Assembly (NCBI GenBank): GCA_015061145.1
Contig: SUXD01000012.1
Location: forward strand, 1 to 59,102
Reading direction: 5' to 3'
DNA length: 59,102 nt
DNA from: Bacteroidales bacterium
GTDB taxonomy: Bacteria > Bacteroidota > Bacteroidia > Bacteroidales > Paludibacteraceae
A program made the position numbers and the translations under genes. The first letter of the stretch is position 1. Every line of letters starts with the position of its first letter. Below the pieces are notes generated by a model. That model was not told where the DNA came from. It did no database searches and worked only from the letters and a program-made list of their open reading frames with translations. This document shows, in pieces, positions 7,593 to 17,291 of this stretch.

Positions 7593-8708
7593 ATGGCAAA
7601 AAATATTATCAATAAAGAGGAATTTGCTTTCTTGGAATCCCTGAAGCGTATAGTTCGCTCGGCACGAGGAATGGCATACGCTTCTATCAACTATGCGCAA
7701 GTGCAAGCCAACTGGCTGTTGGGACAACGCATTGTGAAGCAGATGCAAAAAGGCAAAAAAAGAGCTGAATATGGTGCCTATATTGTCAAAATTGCATCAG
7801 AAGCCTTGACTGAGGAATTTGGGAAAGGATATTCGGAAACTAATATCCGCAGTTTTAGATTGTTCTACTTGACTTTCAGTGAATTGCAGATTCAGCAGAC
7901 AGTGTCTGCTGAATCTCAAAGCAACACTGTGCAAGTATTGTCAGAGCAGCCCAAAGCATTAATTCAGCAGACACTGTCTGCCCGATTGAGTTGGTCGCAT
8001 TTTGAGCGATTGATGCGTATAGAAAGTGAAAAAGCCCGAAATTGGTATATGAAAGAGGCTTCAGAACAGATGTGGAGTGTCCGCACACTCGACCGAAACA
8101 TCAATACGCAGTATTACGAACGGATGTTGCTGTCGCAAGTGAAAGAACCTGTGGAGCAGGAAATGAAAGAAAAGACAGCTGATTTCCAGCGTGACAAGTT
8201 GGAGTTCATCAAAAATCCCACGGTGTTGGAATTTCTTGGTTTGCCTGGAAATAAAGGATACAAGGAAAAAGATTTGGAACAAGCCATTCTCGACAATCTC
8301 AGCGATTTCCTTATGGAAATGGGAAAAGGCTTTGCATTTGTGGCTCGCCAACAACTTATCCGAACCGAGACGGAAGACTATTACATTGATTTGGTGTTCT
8401 ACAATTATCTGCTGAAAGCCTTTGTGCTTGTTGACTTAAAGGTGGGAAAGATAACCCATCAAGATGTTGGACAGATGGACATGTACGTTCGCATGTACGA
8501 TGAATTGAAACGCACGGAAGGCGACAACCCGACGATTGGAATCTTGCTATGTTCGCAAACAGACAAAGACATTGCACGATACTCCATTTTGAAAGACAAT
8601 GAGCAGATATTCGCCTCAAAGTACAAACTGATTTTGCCGACAGAGGAGGAATTGGCTCGCGAAATTAGCAAGCAAAAAGAGATATTTCAATTGCAACATT
8701 CAAAATAG
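7593..8708 (+). CDS. DUF1016 (YhcG-type) PD-(D/E)xK nuclease family protein
   Basis: The full-length 371-residue DUF1016 protein has an N-terminal helical domain (ARGMAYASINYAQVQANWLLGQRIV, FGKGYSETNIRSFRLFYLTF, LSWSHFERLMRI) and a C-terminal nuclease domain with FLGLPGNKGYKEKDLEQAILDN, YYIDLVFYN (D266) and VLVDLKVGKITHQDVGQMDMYV (D281-x-K283). It lies 12 nt upstream of hsdR. Such genes are common within type I loci, and their function is not settled. Two in-frame palindromes encode IQQTVSAES and IQQTLSAR just before the conserved LSWSH block, the same place as the palindromes in the truncated paralog at 3324. The paralogs otherwise differ widely, so this is not a recent duplication. Confidence 0.9.
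   Translation: MAKNIINKEEFAFLESLKRIVRSARGMAYASINYAQVQANWLLGQRIVKQMQKGKKRAEYGAYIVKIASEALTEEFGKGYSETNIRSFRLFYLTFSELQIQQTVSAESQSNTVQVLSEQPKALIQQTLSARLSWSHFERLMRIESEKARNWYMKEASEQMWSVRTLDRNINTQYYERMLLSQVKEPVEQEMKEKTADFQRDKLEFIKNPTVLEFLGLPGNKGYKEKDLEQAILDNLSDFLMEMGKGFAFVARQQLIRTETEDYYIDLVFYNYLLKAFVLVDLKVGKITHQDVGQMDMYVRMYDELKRTEGDNPTIGILLCSQTDKDIARYSILKDNEQIFASKYKLILPTEEELAREISKQKEIFQLQHSK
7888..7981. repeat. Pair of palindromes inside the DUF1016 nuclease gene
   Basis: The first palindrome (7888-7916) has perfect 14-bp arms, AGATTCAGCAGACA and its reverse complement, around one central G. The second (7967-7981) is GCAGACA-C-TGTCTGC. Both share ATTCAGCAGACA followed by TGTCTGC, as copies 72 nt (24 codons) apart that keep frame. 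Confidence 0.9.
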
Positions 8709-8720
8709 GAACATATTATT

Positions 8721-11700
8721 ATGACCAAACTATTAGAATCCGACATAGAGCAAATGCTCATCGACCAGCTTAAAGCCAAAGGCTATCAATACCTCTATGG
8801 CCCCGACATCGCGCCCGATGGCGAAACGCCCATGCGCGCCAGCTTCGATGAGGTGGTGCTGCGCGACAAACTGGAAGCTGCGGTGAGGAAACTCAATCCG
8901 TCGCTGCCTTATTCTGTGCAGGACGAGGCTGTGAAGACGGTGCTGCGTATCAGTTCGCCCGATGTGCTTGCCAACAACGAGGAGTTTCATCGCCTGCTGA
9001 CGGAAGGAGTTCCGGTGTCGGTGCATAAGGACGGCGTGGAACGTGGCGCAAGAGTCTGGCTCATCGACTTCAATGACCCGTGGAACAACGAGTTCACGGT
9101 GGTCAACCAGTTCACTATCATCGAGAACGGTCACAACCGCCGCCCCGATGTACTGTTGTTTGTGAACGGTCTGCCGTTGGTCATCTTCGAATTGAAAAAC
9201 GCCGCCGACGAGAACGCCACCATACAGAGCGCATACCGCCAGATTGAAACCTACAAACAGCAGATTCCATCACTGTTCACCTATAACGCTTTGGTGGTCA
9301 TTTCCGACGGACTGGAAGCGCGTGCAGGCTCGCTTTCGGCAGGCTTCAGTCGCTTCGCGGCTTGGAAGAGCGACGACGGAGAGAACCTCGCCTCACACCT
9401 TGTGAGCGAACTGGAAGTGCTGGTCAACGGCATGATGAATAAGGAGACGCTGCTGGATTTAGTGCAGTCGTTCACCGTTTTTGAGAAGCAGAAACAGGAA
9501 GACTTAAAGACGGGCCTTACCACCATCAAAACAGTGAAGAAAATCGCCGCCTACCATCAATACTATGCTGTGAACAAGGCCGTAGAATCCACCCTGCGGG
9601 CTACAGGAATGAACCAAGATGCCATGGTGGCGGAATCGCCTGCCAACTATGGTTTCAAGACCGTACAGGAACAGCAGCCTGGCGACCACCGGGCAGGTGT
9701 GGTGTGGCACACGCAGGGCAGCGGCAAGTCGCTGACTATGGTGTTCTACACAGGCAAAATAGTACAGCGGCTCAACAACCCGACTGTCGTGGTCATTACC
9801 GACCGCAACGATTTGGACGACCAGCTTTTCGACACCTTTACGGGCGCGAAGCAACTGCTTAGGCAGACGCCAGTTCAGGCTGAAAACCGCGAGCATTTGA
9901 AGAAACTCTTGTCGGTGCAGTCGGGTGGCGTGATATTCACCACCATACAGAAGTTCCAGCCAGAGTCGGGGAATGTTTACGACACGCTTACCGACCGCAG
10001 CAACGTCATCGTGATGGCCGACGAGGCGCATCGTACGCAATACGGCTTCAAAGGTCGGACGGTGGATGTACGAAACGAGGCAGACGAGGTCGTAGGTTCG
10101 GAAATCAAATACGGTTTCGCCAAATATTTGCGTGATGCGTTGCCTAATGCCACCTATCTCGGTTTTACAGGAACACCCATCGAGGCAACCGACAAGAATA
10201 CGCCAGCGGTATTCGGCAACTATATTGACGTTTATGATATTGCACAAGCGGTTGAGGACGGCGCCACTGTGCGAATCTACTACGAAAGCCGTCTTGCCAA
10301 GGTGGAACTCAGCGATGAAGGCCGACAACTGGTGGAAGAATTAGACAAGGAACTGCAGACCGAGGATATGAACGATGTCCAGAAAGCCAAGGCGAAATGG
10401 ACACAGCTGGAGGCGCTGATAGGCAGTCCGAACCGTTTGAAAAACATAGCAAAAGACATTGTCACGCACTTCGAAGAACGCCAGAAGGTGTTTGAGGGCA
10501 AGGCGATGGTGGTGGCGATGAGCCGTCGTATCGCAGCCGAGCTTTACGATGAAATCATCAAGCTGCGTCCCGAATGGCATTCCGATGATTTGACAAAAGG
10601 TGCTATTAAAGTGGTGATGACATCGTTGGCATCCGATGGAGCCGACATAGCCAAGCACCATACCACCAAAGAACAGCGCCGCGCTTTAGCCGAGCGTATG
10701 AAAGACCCGGATGATGAACTGAAGCTCGTCATCGTGCGCGATATGTGGCTGACAGGCTTCGATGTGCCTTGTCTGCACACACTTTACATCGACAAGCCTA
10801 TGCAGGGGCACAACCTGATGCAGGCAATAGCCCGCGTCAACCGTGTTTATAAGGACAAGCCGGGCGGTTTGGTGGTTGACTATTTGGGCATAGCTTCTGA
10901 TTTGAAGAAGGCGTTGTCGTTCTACTCCGATTCAGGAGGCAAGGGCGATCCGACTCAACAGCAGGAACAGGCGGTTGCGCTTATGCAGGAAAAGTTGGAG
11001 GTGGTGGAACAAATGTTCTTTGGCTTCGACTACAAGCAATATTTCGCCGCCGACACTTCGGGCAAACTTTCTTGGATTCTGAAGGCCGAGGATTTCATCC
11101 TGGGCTTAGACGATGGCAAGAAGCGTTTCGTAAACGAAATAACCGCTTTGGGTAAGGCTTTCGCCATAGCTATCCCTAATGAGGCTGCCATGGATGTGAA
11201 AGACGAAGTGGCGTTCTTCCAAGCCGTGAAAGCCCGTCTGTGTAAATTCGACCAAACAGGCAGCGGAATGTCGGACGAGGAAGTTGAAACGACCATCCGT
11301 CAGGTGATTGACAAGGCGCTTGTTTCGGAAAAAGTCATCGACCTTTTCGATGCGGTAGGTATCAAGAAACCCGACATTTCCATTCTTTCGGAGGAATTCT
11401 TGATGGAATTGAAAGACATGGAACATAAAAACATTGCATTGGAGGTTTTGCGCAAGTTGCTTGAAGGCGAAATCAAGGCACGTTCCAAATTCAATGTGGT
11501 GGAAGGCCGTTCTCTCATGGAGATGCTCGACAGTTCCATTACACGTTATCACAACAAGGTGCTGACTGCCGCTGAAGTTATAGACGAACTTATCCAACTC
11601 AGCAAAACCATACTGGAGAAAGACAAGGATGCAGAAAATATGGGCTTGACAACTTATGAATACGCTTTTTATTCTGCTGTGGCTGACAATGAGAGCGCCC

Positions 11701-11930
11701 GCGATCTGATGGGTAAGGACAAACTGCGGGAGTTGGCGGTTGTTCTGACCGAAACCATCCGTAAGAACACCACTATTGACTGGACCATCAAAGAGAATGT
11801 TCGTGCCAAAATGAAGGTGGCTGTAAAGCGGTTATTGCGTAAATACGGCTACCCGCCTGATATGCAGCTGTTGGCCACCGAGACCGTTTTGAAGCAGGCA
11901 GAAATGATGGCGGCTGAATTTGTCAATTAA
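8721..11930 (+). CDS. hsdR: Type I restriction endonuclease subunit HsdR
   Basis: The 1069-residue protein has the HsdR domain order. An N-terminal nuclease ([22 protein letters not shown]143, E157, K159) is followed by a superfamily 2 translocase with Walker [12 protein letters not shown] (K336), motif Ia/Ib [14 protein letters not shown], the DEAH box MADEAHRTQ (D434), motif [13 protein letters not shown] and motif [15 protein letters not shown] helical C-terminus should dock onto the methylase. It makes the system able to translocate and cleave unmethylated foreign DNA. All key residues are present, so the locus looks active. The start at 8721 is supported by the [17 protein letters not shown] start typical of the family. 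Confidence 0.97.
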   Translation: MTKLLESDIEQMLIDQLKAKGYQYLYGPDIAPDGETPMRASFDEVVLRDKLEAAVRKLNPSLPYSVQDEAVKTVLRISSPDVLANNEEFHRLLTEGVPVSVHKDGVERGARVWLIDFNDPWNNEFTVVNQFTIIENGHNRRPDVLLFVNGLPLVIFELKNAADENATIQSAYRQIETYKQQIPSLFTYNALVVISDGLEARAGSLSAGFSRFAAWKSDDGENLASHLVSELEVLVNGMMNKETLLDLVQSFTVFEKQKQEDLKTGLTTIKTVKKIAAYHQYYAVNKAVESTLRATGMNQDAMVAESPANYGFKTVQEQQPGDHRAGVVWHTQGSGKSLTMVFYTGKIVQRLNNPTVVVITDRNDLDDQLFDTFTGAKQLLRQTPVQAENREHLKKLLSVQSGGVIFTTIQKFQPESGNVYDTLTDRSNVIVMADEAHRTQYGFKGRTVDVRNEADEVVGSEIKYGFAKYLRDALPNATYLGFTGTPIEATDKNTPAVFGNYIDVYDIAQAVEDGATVRIYYESRLAKVELSDEGRQLVEELDKELQTEDMNDVQKAKAKWTQLEALIGSPNRLKNIAKDIVTHFEERQKVFEGKAMVVAMSRRIAAELYDEIIKLRPEWHSDDLTKGAIKVVMTSLASDGADIAKHHTTKEQRRALAERMKDPDDELKLVIVRDMWLTGFDVPCLHTLYIDKPMQGHNLMQAIARVNRVYKDKPGGLVVDYLGIASDLKKALSFYSDSGGKGDPTQQQEQAVALMQEKLEVVEQMFFGFDYKQYFAADTSGKLSWILKAEDFILGLDDGKKRFVNEITALGKAFAIAIPNEAAMDVKDEVAFFQAVKARLCKFDQTGSGMSDEEVETTIRQVIDKALVSEKVIDLFDAVGIKKPDISILSEEFLMELKDMEHKNIALEVLRKLLEGEIKARSKFNVVEGRSLMEMLDSSITRYHNKVLTAAEVIDELIQLSKTILEKDKDAENMGLTTYEYAFYSAVADNESARDLMGKDKLRELAVVLTETIRKNTTIDWTIKENVRAKMKVAVKRLLRKYGYPPDMQLLATETVLKQAEMMAAEFVN

Positions 11931-11973
11931 TACAGATGAAAAATATAACAGGCATATACTCCAATACTTCCCC

Positions 11974-11998
11974 ACCCCACAAGTAAACCTTGTGGGGT
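11974..11998 (+). terminator. Hairpin after hsdR (possible terminator)
   Basis: ACCCCACAAG and its exact reverse complement flank a 5-nt loop, 43 nt after the hsdR stop. There is no following T run, so it may be a processing or weak termination hairpin. It overlaps the left end of the preA remnant. Confidence 0.45.
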
Positions 11999-12377
11999 GT
12001 TTCCGAAAATGACGCCTAATATCACGCAAATTGTCGAGCCGGCATTGGCTGCCGTAAGTGCTGGCGCGGATGCAATTTCCGCCATCAATACCATTAAGTC
12101 GGTGACAATGAGTGAGCGTGCCGAAGTGTCGGATAGGCGTACGGTTTCGGGCATTTCGGGACGAGCGGTGAAGCCGATTGCTTTGCGTTTTATTCTTGAA
12201 ATGGCTCAGCATCCTCAAATGAAAAGGGTGCAGTTGAGCGGGCATCAGACCATCTCATTTGACGAAAACAGACAGCCGCATATTGTGGGTACAAAATGCG
12301 TCGGTTGCCACTTGTGTCATCTGGTATGTCCCACTGGGGCTATAGGTGCCACCAAGCGTGTGAAGAAGCGGAGTTGA
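11997..12377 (+). pseudogene. preA: preA remnant (dihydropyrimidine dehydrogenase subunit), deleted internally and at the 5' end
   Basis: The reading frame resembles the NAD-dependent dihydropyrimidine dehydrogenase subunit PreA in two blocks. The first is PKMTPNITQIVEPALAAVSAGADAISAINTIKSV through SGRAVKPIALRFI, from the FMN barrel. The second is a C-terminal ferredoxin block, HIVGTKCVGCHLCHLVCPTGAIG (CxxCxxCxxxCP). Intact PreA is about 410 residues. Here the first ~200 residues are missing, and the barrel end plus the first 4Fe-4S cluster (the SGIGG...GG segment) are deleted between MKRVQLSG and HQTISFDEN. No good start exists; the frame opens on a GTG in the hsdR hairpin. It is a relic, probably left when the restriction island was inserted or rearranged here. 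Confidence 0.8.
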
Positions 12378-12384
12378 AGTCTTT

Positions 12385-13170
12385 TTACAATCCTTTCTTC
12401 TTTGCTTCGTCCCAGATTTTGTCCATATCGGCTAACGACATGTCTTTCAGGCTGATGCCTTGTGCGATGGTTTTAGACTCCAGATAGTTGAAACGTCGGA
12501 TGAATTTCTGATTGGTGCGCTCTAAAGCGTTGTCGGGGTTTATCTTGTACAGCCGTGCGGCATTGATGACGCTGAATAGCAGGTCGCCGAATTCGGCTTC
12601 GGTCTTGTCGGCATCCATACGGTCGATTTCGGCTTGCACTTCGTCTATTTCTTCTTTCACTTTTTCCCATACTTGCGAGCGTTCTTCCCAATCAAATCCC
12701 ACATTGCGCGCTTTGTCTTGTATGCGGTGCGCCTTGATGAGTGCTGGCAGTGCGTCGGGCACGCCCGAAAGTACGGTTTTGTTGCCGTCTTTCTCTTTTA
12801 GTTTTATTTGTTCCCAAGTCTCTGAAACTTCTTGTGCAGTTTTGGCGGCGCCGTCGCCGAACACATGCGGGTGGCGGAACACCAGCTTGTTGCATAAGGC
12901 GTCACATACGTCTTTGATGTCGAAGTCGTTGGTCTCGCTGGCCATTTCGGCGTAGAATACTATGTGCAGCAGCAAGTCGCCCAACTCTTTTTTGATATTG
13001 GGCATATCTTTTTTGATGATGGCATCGCACAGTTCGTAAGTTTCTTCTATGGTGTTCTCGCGCAGGCTCTCGAAGGTCTGTTTTTTGTCCCAAGGGCATT
13101 TGGCGCGCAGTTCTTTCATGATATTCAGCAGTCGTTCGAACGATTGCAGTTTTTCTTCCATTGTGTTCAT
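12385..13170 (-). CDS. mazG: Nucleoside triphosphate pyrophosphohydrolase MazG
   Basis: The 261-residue protein has two MazG repeats of the all-alpha NTP-PPase fold. The first carries LRAKCPWDKKQTFESLRENTIEETYELCDAI and GDLLLHIVFYAEMASE (E-x-x-E ... E-x-x-D metal sites). The second carries WEKVKEEIDEVQAEI and EFGDLLFSVINAAR. It hydrolyses NTPs and dNTPs to monophosphates, cleaning the nucleotide pool and lowering stringent-response effects. Its ATG overlaps the stop of the upstream membrane-protein gene (ATGA), making it the last gene of a four-gene leftward coupled operon. Confidence 0.95.
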   Translation of the reverse strand: MNTMEEKLQSFERLLNIMKELRAKCPWDKKQTFESLRENTIEETYELCDAIIKKDMPNIKKELGDLLLHIVFYAEMASETNDFDIKDVCDALCNKLVFRHPHVFGDGAAKTAQEVSETWEQIKLKEKDGNKTVLSGVPDALPALIKAHRIQDKARNVGFDWEERSQVWEKVKEEIDEVQAEIDRMDADKTEAEFGDLLFSVINAARLYKINPDNALERTNQKFIRRFNYLESKTIAQGISLKDMSLADMDKIWDEAKKKGL

Positions 13171-13847
13171 CGCAATTGTTGTTTTATTTGTCTTCTGTCA
13201 ATTCTTATTGGGAATTTTTGTTTCTTTCTTAAGTCATAAACCATTCTTTTTTCATTATCGATAAGTATGGTGTCTGATACATTATAGTAAACAAAATAAT
13301 ATGTTTTTTCTCCATTTCCGAGATTGAAATCTTTTGTTTCGAAAGATGAATGAGCGCAGAAAATTGTGTCATCTAAAAGTATATAAATATGATTCTCTAT
13401 TTTTTTCTCTTCATTGATGTATGTTGTATCGTATAATACAGATTTATTTTTAAAATTTGTAATCTCTGTATCGTTGTATGCAAATATTATAGTAGGCTTT
13501 TGAACTTGAGTATGAATAAACAACGATATGAAAAATAGTATAAAAGAAAAAATAAATGTGTATGAGAAATATTTATATATGGTAGTAGCATCTTTTCTCC
13601 AGAATTTTCTCATAATTAATCTGGAAAAGCAATAAGTTATGAGCCCGATTTCAATAAATGAATCAAAAATGAAAAACTTTATATTAATCAACCAATCACT
13701 TCCACCTCTATGTATGAAAAATGGGTCAATACAAAATAACAGTAATTGGTAATTGTCAAAAAGTATATATATTGATAATCCTAACAAAGGAATAGTTGCA
13801 AATACTAATGTTATGCAATCAATAATCTCTATTTTGTATTTTTTCAT
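13167..13847 (-). CDS. AT-rich membrane protein, function unknown
   Basis: This protein of about 226 residues is not recognised. Three hydrophobic segments are seen near the N-terminus (CITLVFATIPLLGLSIYILF; FIFDSFIEIGLITYCFSRLI; YFSYTFIFSFILFFISLFI), followed by a soluble, probably extracytoplasmic domain rich in Tyr, Thr and Asp. The start at 13847 (MKKYKIEIIDC) is chosen because it lies one base after the stop of the preceding gene. Its stop overlaps the mazG ATG by 4 nt. Base composition is clearly more AT-rich than in both neighbours, which suggests late arrival within an otherwise conserved operon. Confidence 0.75.
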   Translation of the reverse strand: MKKYKIEIIDCITLVFATIPLLGLSIYILFDNYQLLLFCIDPFFIHRGGSDWLINIKFFIFDSFIEIGLITYCFSRLIMRKFWRKDATTIYKYFSYTFIFSFILFFISLFIHTQVQKPTIIFAYNDTEITNFKNKSVLYDTTYINEEKKIENHIYILLDDTIFCAHSSFETKDFNLGNGEKTYYFVYYNVSDTILIDNEKRMVYDLRKKQKFPIRIDRRQIKQQLR

Positions 13848-13848
13848 T

Positions 13849-14658
13849 TTATTCTTCGTTTCTTGCGTCCACATCGGGTTTGTAGGTCCATTTCCCCTTC
13901 TTCAGGCAGTAGGCGTCGTACGAGAAATCGGGGCCGTATTCGCTGAAAACGCCAACCATTCTGGGGTTGCTCGGTGCCAGATGGTCGAAAATGATTTGTT
14001 TTGTTTTGCTGTTATATTTCAGCGTCATTTTGTATTGTGCGCTGTATTCGAACACGATGCGCGAGAGAGTCTGCCGCTTTTCGTTGCTGAATATGGGGCT
14101 GCCGAATGTCATTCTTCCGCTTTTGCTTATTTTCAGCACATCTATCACCTTTATTTGCGTCAGGTCGTTGTTGCCCATCCAGCCGAGCAGTATGTAACAG
14201 GTCGTTTTTTTCTGTTTCATGGCCACAACCTGATAGTAGAGCGCGCCATACCAGTTGTTGACGGTTACCTGCTGGCGTTCTGTAGGCTTGTATGTCTTGG
14301 ACGATTTGAGCGCAACAAAAGTGCCGTCATTTTTTTGTACAATGCCGCCGTAAACGAAAGTGCCGTCAGATAGCGGCAGATTCCATGTGTAGAAGCGCAG
14401 CTTATGGTCCGAACTGTATATTTTTCCAAGAAAAGGGCAGTGGTCGAAAGGGTATTCGAAAGAACCGTTTTCCTTCAATGCCGTTTGCAGCGTTTGGCTG
14501 ATGCTGTCGTTTATGGCTGCTGTTTCGTTGTCGTTTTGTGCATGCTGCGCCGAAGCAAAGAAAGTGTTAATTTTCGTTTCGGTGAGGTTTTGCGCTGTGG
14601 TGTAGAAGCAAAAAAGCGACAAAAAAGCCAATATGGTGATTCTTAATTCGTGATTCAT
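13849..14658 (-). CDS. Secreted protein of unknown function
   Basis: The 269-residue protein begins with a signal peptide (ILAFLSLFCFYTTAQ, cleavage likely after TAQ). The mature part is mixed alpha/beta with FEYPFDHCPFLGKIYSSDHKLRFYTWNLPLSDGTFVYGGIV, then WYGALYYQVVAMK and LLGWMGNN. I recognise the pattern as a conserved Bacteroidales hypothetical but cannot name a family with certainty. It overlaps the upstream kinase-like gene by ATGA and is followed one base after its stop by the membrane-protein gene, so all are likely translated from one mRNA. Confidence 0.8.
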   Translation of the reverse strand: MNHELRITILAFLSLFCFYTTAQNLTETKINTFFASAQHAQNDNETAAINDSISQTLQTALKENGSFEYPFDHCPFLGKIYSSDHKLRFYTWNLPLSDGTFVYGGIVQKNDGTFVALKSSKTYKPTERQQVTVNNWYGALYYQVVAMKQKKTTCYILLGWMGNNDLTQIKVIDVLKISKSGRMTFGSPIFSNEKRQTLSRIVFEYSAQYKMTLKYNSKTKQIIFDHLAPSNPRMVGVFSEYGPDFSYDAYCLKKGKWTYKPDVDARNEE

Positions 14659-15497
14659 AATTTGTGAAATTCAGTGAGCCCCTCCATGGGAGATGCGGTT
14701 ATTTTGCTGATTTTCAGTCCGAAATGAAAGGCGCTTTCGCGCAATGTTTCTTCAAAGATAGCCCCGATAGAACCCACAAACCCAATTTCTATATGCTTCG
14801 CTTGCTCGTATTGCATCACATTGCGGCGGAAAAAGTCGTCGAACGATGAGCGCACCATTTCGTGCAGTTCCTTTCTGTCGATGTTTTTCTGAATGAAAGG
14901 CACGAACGATGCCAGAAAACGATTGGGAAACGGTTTTTTGTAAACACCGTTCAGTATGGTTTCGGTTGTCAGGTTGTATTCGTCCAGAAAATCCTGTTTG
15001 AGGGAAGCGGGCAGCTGATTTTTCAGTATATTCCCCACAAATATTTTCCCCAACACAGCGCCGCTGCCTTCGTCGCCGATAATAAATCCGAGTGGCGATA
15101 CATTATCTTTTATCTCATTTCCGTCGTAATAGCATGAGTTTGAGCCGGTTCCGAGTATGCAGCCTATTCCCTCTCTGTTGGCGAATAGGGCGCGGCATGC
15201 GGCCAACAGGTCGTTGCAAATCTCGATGTCGGCATGGGCGAAATGCTTTGCCAGCGACAGTTTCACCATCTCTTTCTTCTCGGGAAAATGACAGCCAGCG
15301 CCGTAGAAATGTATGTGGTCGATTGCTGCAGCTCTTTCGTTGAGCTGCGGCACTAGCTCGCGGCCGATGCTTTCGGCTATCTCGGCTTCCGTTTGGTAGA
15401 AAGGGTTGATGCCGGCAGTGAAAAAATCCTGTTGTTTGTCATTGTCCGCCAGTCGCCAGTGCGTTTTGGTGGAACCGCTGTCTGCTATCAGAATCAT
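14655..15497 (-). CDS. BadF/BadG-type ATPase, N-acetylglucosamine kinase-like
   Basis: The 280-residue protein has the ASKHA (actin/hexokinase) fold: MILIADSGSTKTHWRL (phosphate loop 1), ICNDLLAACRALFANREGIGCILGTGSNSCYYDG (phosphate 2 with the GTGSN signature) and PLGFIIGDEGSGAVLG. This matches BadF/BadG/BcrA/BcrD-type proteins, which in Bacteroidales are close to N-acetylglucosamine kinases. The start at 15497 was chosen because the -7 box TAAATTTG (15518-15525) lies between it and the alternative upstream ATG at 15536. It is the first gene of the leftward operon ending in mazG. A role in amino-sugar recycling is plausible but not shown. Confidence 0.85.
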   Translation of the reverse strand: MILIADSGSTKTHWRLADNDKQQDFFTAGINPFYQTEAEIAESIGRELVPQLNERAAAIDHIHFYGAGCHFPEKKEMVKLSLAKHFAHADIEICNDLLAACRALFANREGIGCILGTGSNSCYYDGNEIKDNVSPLGFIIGDEGSGAVLGKIFVGNILKNQLPASLKQDFLDEYNLTTETILNGVYKKPFPNRFLASFVPFIQKNIDRKELHEMVRSSFDDFFRRNVMQYEQAKHIEIGFVGSIGAIFEETLRESAFHFGLKISKITASPMEGLTEFHKL

Positions 15498-15517
15498 ATT
15501 TTTGCAGTTTATTTTTA

Positions 15518-15525
15518 CAAATTTA
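15518..15525 (-). promoter_or_regulatory. -7 promoter box of the kinase-mazG operon
   Basis: TAAATTTG on the minus strand, 20 nt before the ATG at 15497. No good -33 box is seen. Confidence 0.55.
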
Positions 15526-15688
15526 CTGAATTTCATTTGAAAAATGGTTTTTGTCCTTTGTTTTTTTGTGTGGATGTAGCGCTGTGGCGTTCGTCTCTAT
15601 ATGGTGTGCGTCATTTATTTTTCAAGAATGAATATTCTTCTCGTAAAAATCATTATTTTTGTTACATTCTTTCTAAAATTGCGAATCA

Positions 15689-17104
15689 ATGAAAATATCG
15701 GTGTTTTTTCCGTCGAACAGTGCGGAGATAGTGAAACAGAATAAGGCGGAATTTGAGGTTTCGTCATTGGTGAAGAATATATTTGTATTGGGCGAGGACA
15801 TTGCGACAAAGCAGTTTTTCTCTTCGGAAACGTTGCGCTGCATTGCCGCCGCTGCCGATGCGGAATATGTGCTTTTCTACAGTAAACCAGCTCCGCTCAA
15901 ATTGGGAAAGTTTGCGCTTGAGCGTATGGTGCAGGTGGCTGATGATGCACAGGCAGGCATGTTGTATGCCGACTATTACAAAACGACTGACGGCAAAACG
16001 TTTGCCAATCCGCTTATCGACTGCCAGTTGGGCAGTGTACGCGACGATTTTGACTTCGGTTCGGTGGTGCTTTACCGTACGGATCTTTTGAAATCTGTTG
16101 CAGCGGAGATGGCTGATTTTCAATATGCTGCATTTTATGCTTTACGTTTGGCAGTGTCGGAAAAAGCGCCCGTGGTGCATCTTAACGAATATCTCTACAC
16201 CGAGATGGACGATGATAACCGCAAGAGTGGCGAAAAACAGTTCGACTATGTGAATCCGCGCAATCGCGAGGTGCAGATAGAAATGGAGCTGGCTTGCACC
16301 GAACATTTGAAACGCATCGGGGCTTATCTGTCGCAAGCGCCCAAAGAGATTGATTTCTCCGAAGGCGATTTCACTGCGGAAGTGTCGGTTGTCATTCCCG
16401 TGAAAAATAGGGTAAGAACCATACGCGATGCCGTGAAATCCGTGCTTTCGCAAAAAACTGATTTTGTATTCAACCTCATCGTGGTGGACAATCATTCTAC
16501 CGACGGCACTACCGAGATTCTGCAAGAGCTCTCGGCTGATCCGCGTGTGATTCATGTGGTGCCGGCACGTACCGATTTGGGCATAGGTGGCTGTTGGAAC
16601 GAGGCCGTGCACAACCCTCATGCAGGCAAGTTCGTGGTGCAGCTCGACAGCGATGATGTGTACGAAACGCCGCGCACGCTGCAAATAATGCGCGACGCCT
16701 TCTATGCGCAAAAATGCGCTATGCTGATAGGTGCTTATACGATGAAAAATTTCGATATGCAGACCATTGCGCCGGGGTTGATTGACCACCGCGAGTGGAC
16801 GGATGAAAACGGACGAAACAATGCTTTGCGCATCAACGGCTTGGGTGCGCCTCGTGCATTCTATACGCCATTGCTCCGACAGATGAATCTGCCCAATACA
16901 AGTTACGGAGAAGATTATGCGCTGGGCTTGCGCTTCAGTCGCGAATACCGCATCGGACGCATCTACGAGTCGCTCTATTGCTGCCGCCGTTGGGATGGCA
17001 ATTCCGATGCTGCACTCGAAATAGACAAAATCAATAAAAATAACTTGTACAAAGACAAACTTCGCACCATCGAAATCATGGCGAGGATGAAAATGAAAAA
17101 GTAA
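15689..17104 (+). CDS. Glycosyltransferase family 2 protein
   Basis: The 471-residue protein has a non-standard N-terminal domain of about 220 residues ([20 protein letters not shown]..., itself reminiscent of a decayed glycosyltransferase half). A GT-A domain follows: [34 protein letters not shown], and the D-x-D-like [14 protein letters not shown], which binds nucleotide-sugar and metal. [10 protein letters not shown] supplies the catalytic ED. No membrane segment is seen, so it is probably a cytoplasmic enzyme. The acceptor is unknown and no glycan cluster surrounds it. Confidence 0.85.
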   Translation: MKISVFFPSNSAEIVKQNKAEFEVSSLVKNIFVLGEDIATKQFFSSETLRCIAAAADAEYVLFYSKPAPLKLGKFALERMVQVADDAQAGMLYADYYKTTDGKTFANPLIDCQLGSVRDDFDFGSVVLYRTDLLKSVAAEMADFQYAAFYALRLAVSEKAPVVHLNEYLYTEMDDDNRKSGEKQFDYVNPRNREVQIEMELACTEHLKRIGAYLSQAPKEIDFSEGDFTAEVSVVIPVKNRVRTIRDAVKSVLSQKTDFVFNLIVVDNHSTDGTTEILQELSADPRVIHVVPARTDLGIGGCWNEAVHNPHAGKFVVQLDSDDVYETPRTLQIMRDAFYAQKCAMLIGAYTMKNFDMQTIAPGLIDHREWTDENGRNNALRINGLGAPRAFYTPLLRQMNLPNTSYGEDYALGLRFSREYRIGRIYESLYCCRRWDGNSDAALEIDKINKNNLYKDKLRTIEIMARMKMKK

Positions 17105-17197
17105 AATTCGCATTTTGTCGGAATGAATTTTTTTTGTTTTTGAAAAAAACAATCTGAATAAAAGTGAAAATTTGTCAAAAAAATTTGCAAAAATGTA

Positions 17198-17227
17198 TTG
17201 CAGAATAAAAAATGTGATATACTTTTG
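17198..17227 (+). promoter_or_regulatory. ssb promoter
   Basis: A TACTTTTG -7 box (17220-17227) with a TTG of a -33 box 19 nt upstream (17198-17200). The start of transcription near 17234 gives a leader of about 58 nt before ssb. Confidence 0.55.
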
Positions 17228-17291
17228 CCGTCGAAATTTTCATGAGAATTCACAAAAAACTAAATTTTACGCATTATTAAATTTTTAAGTT

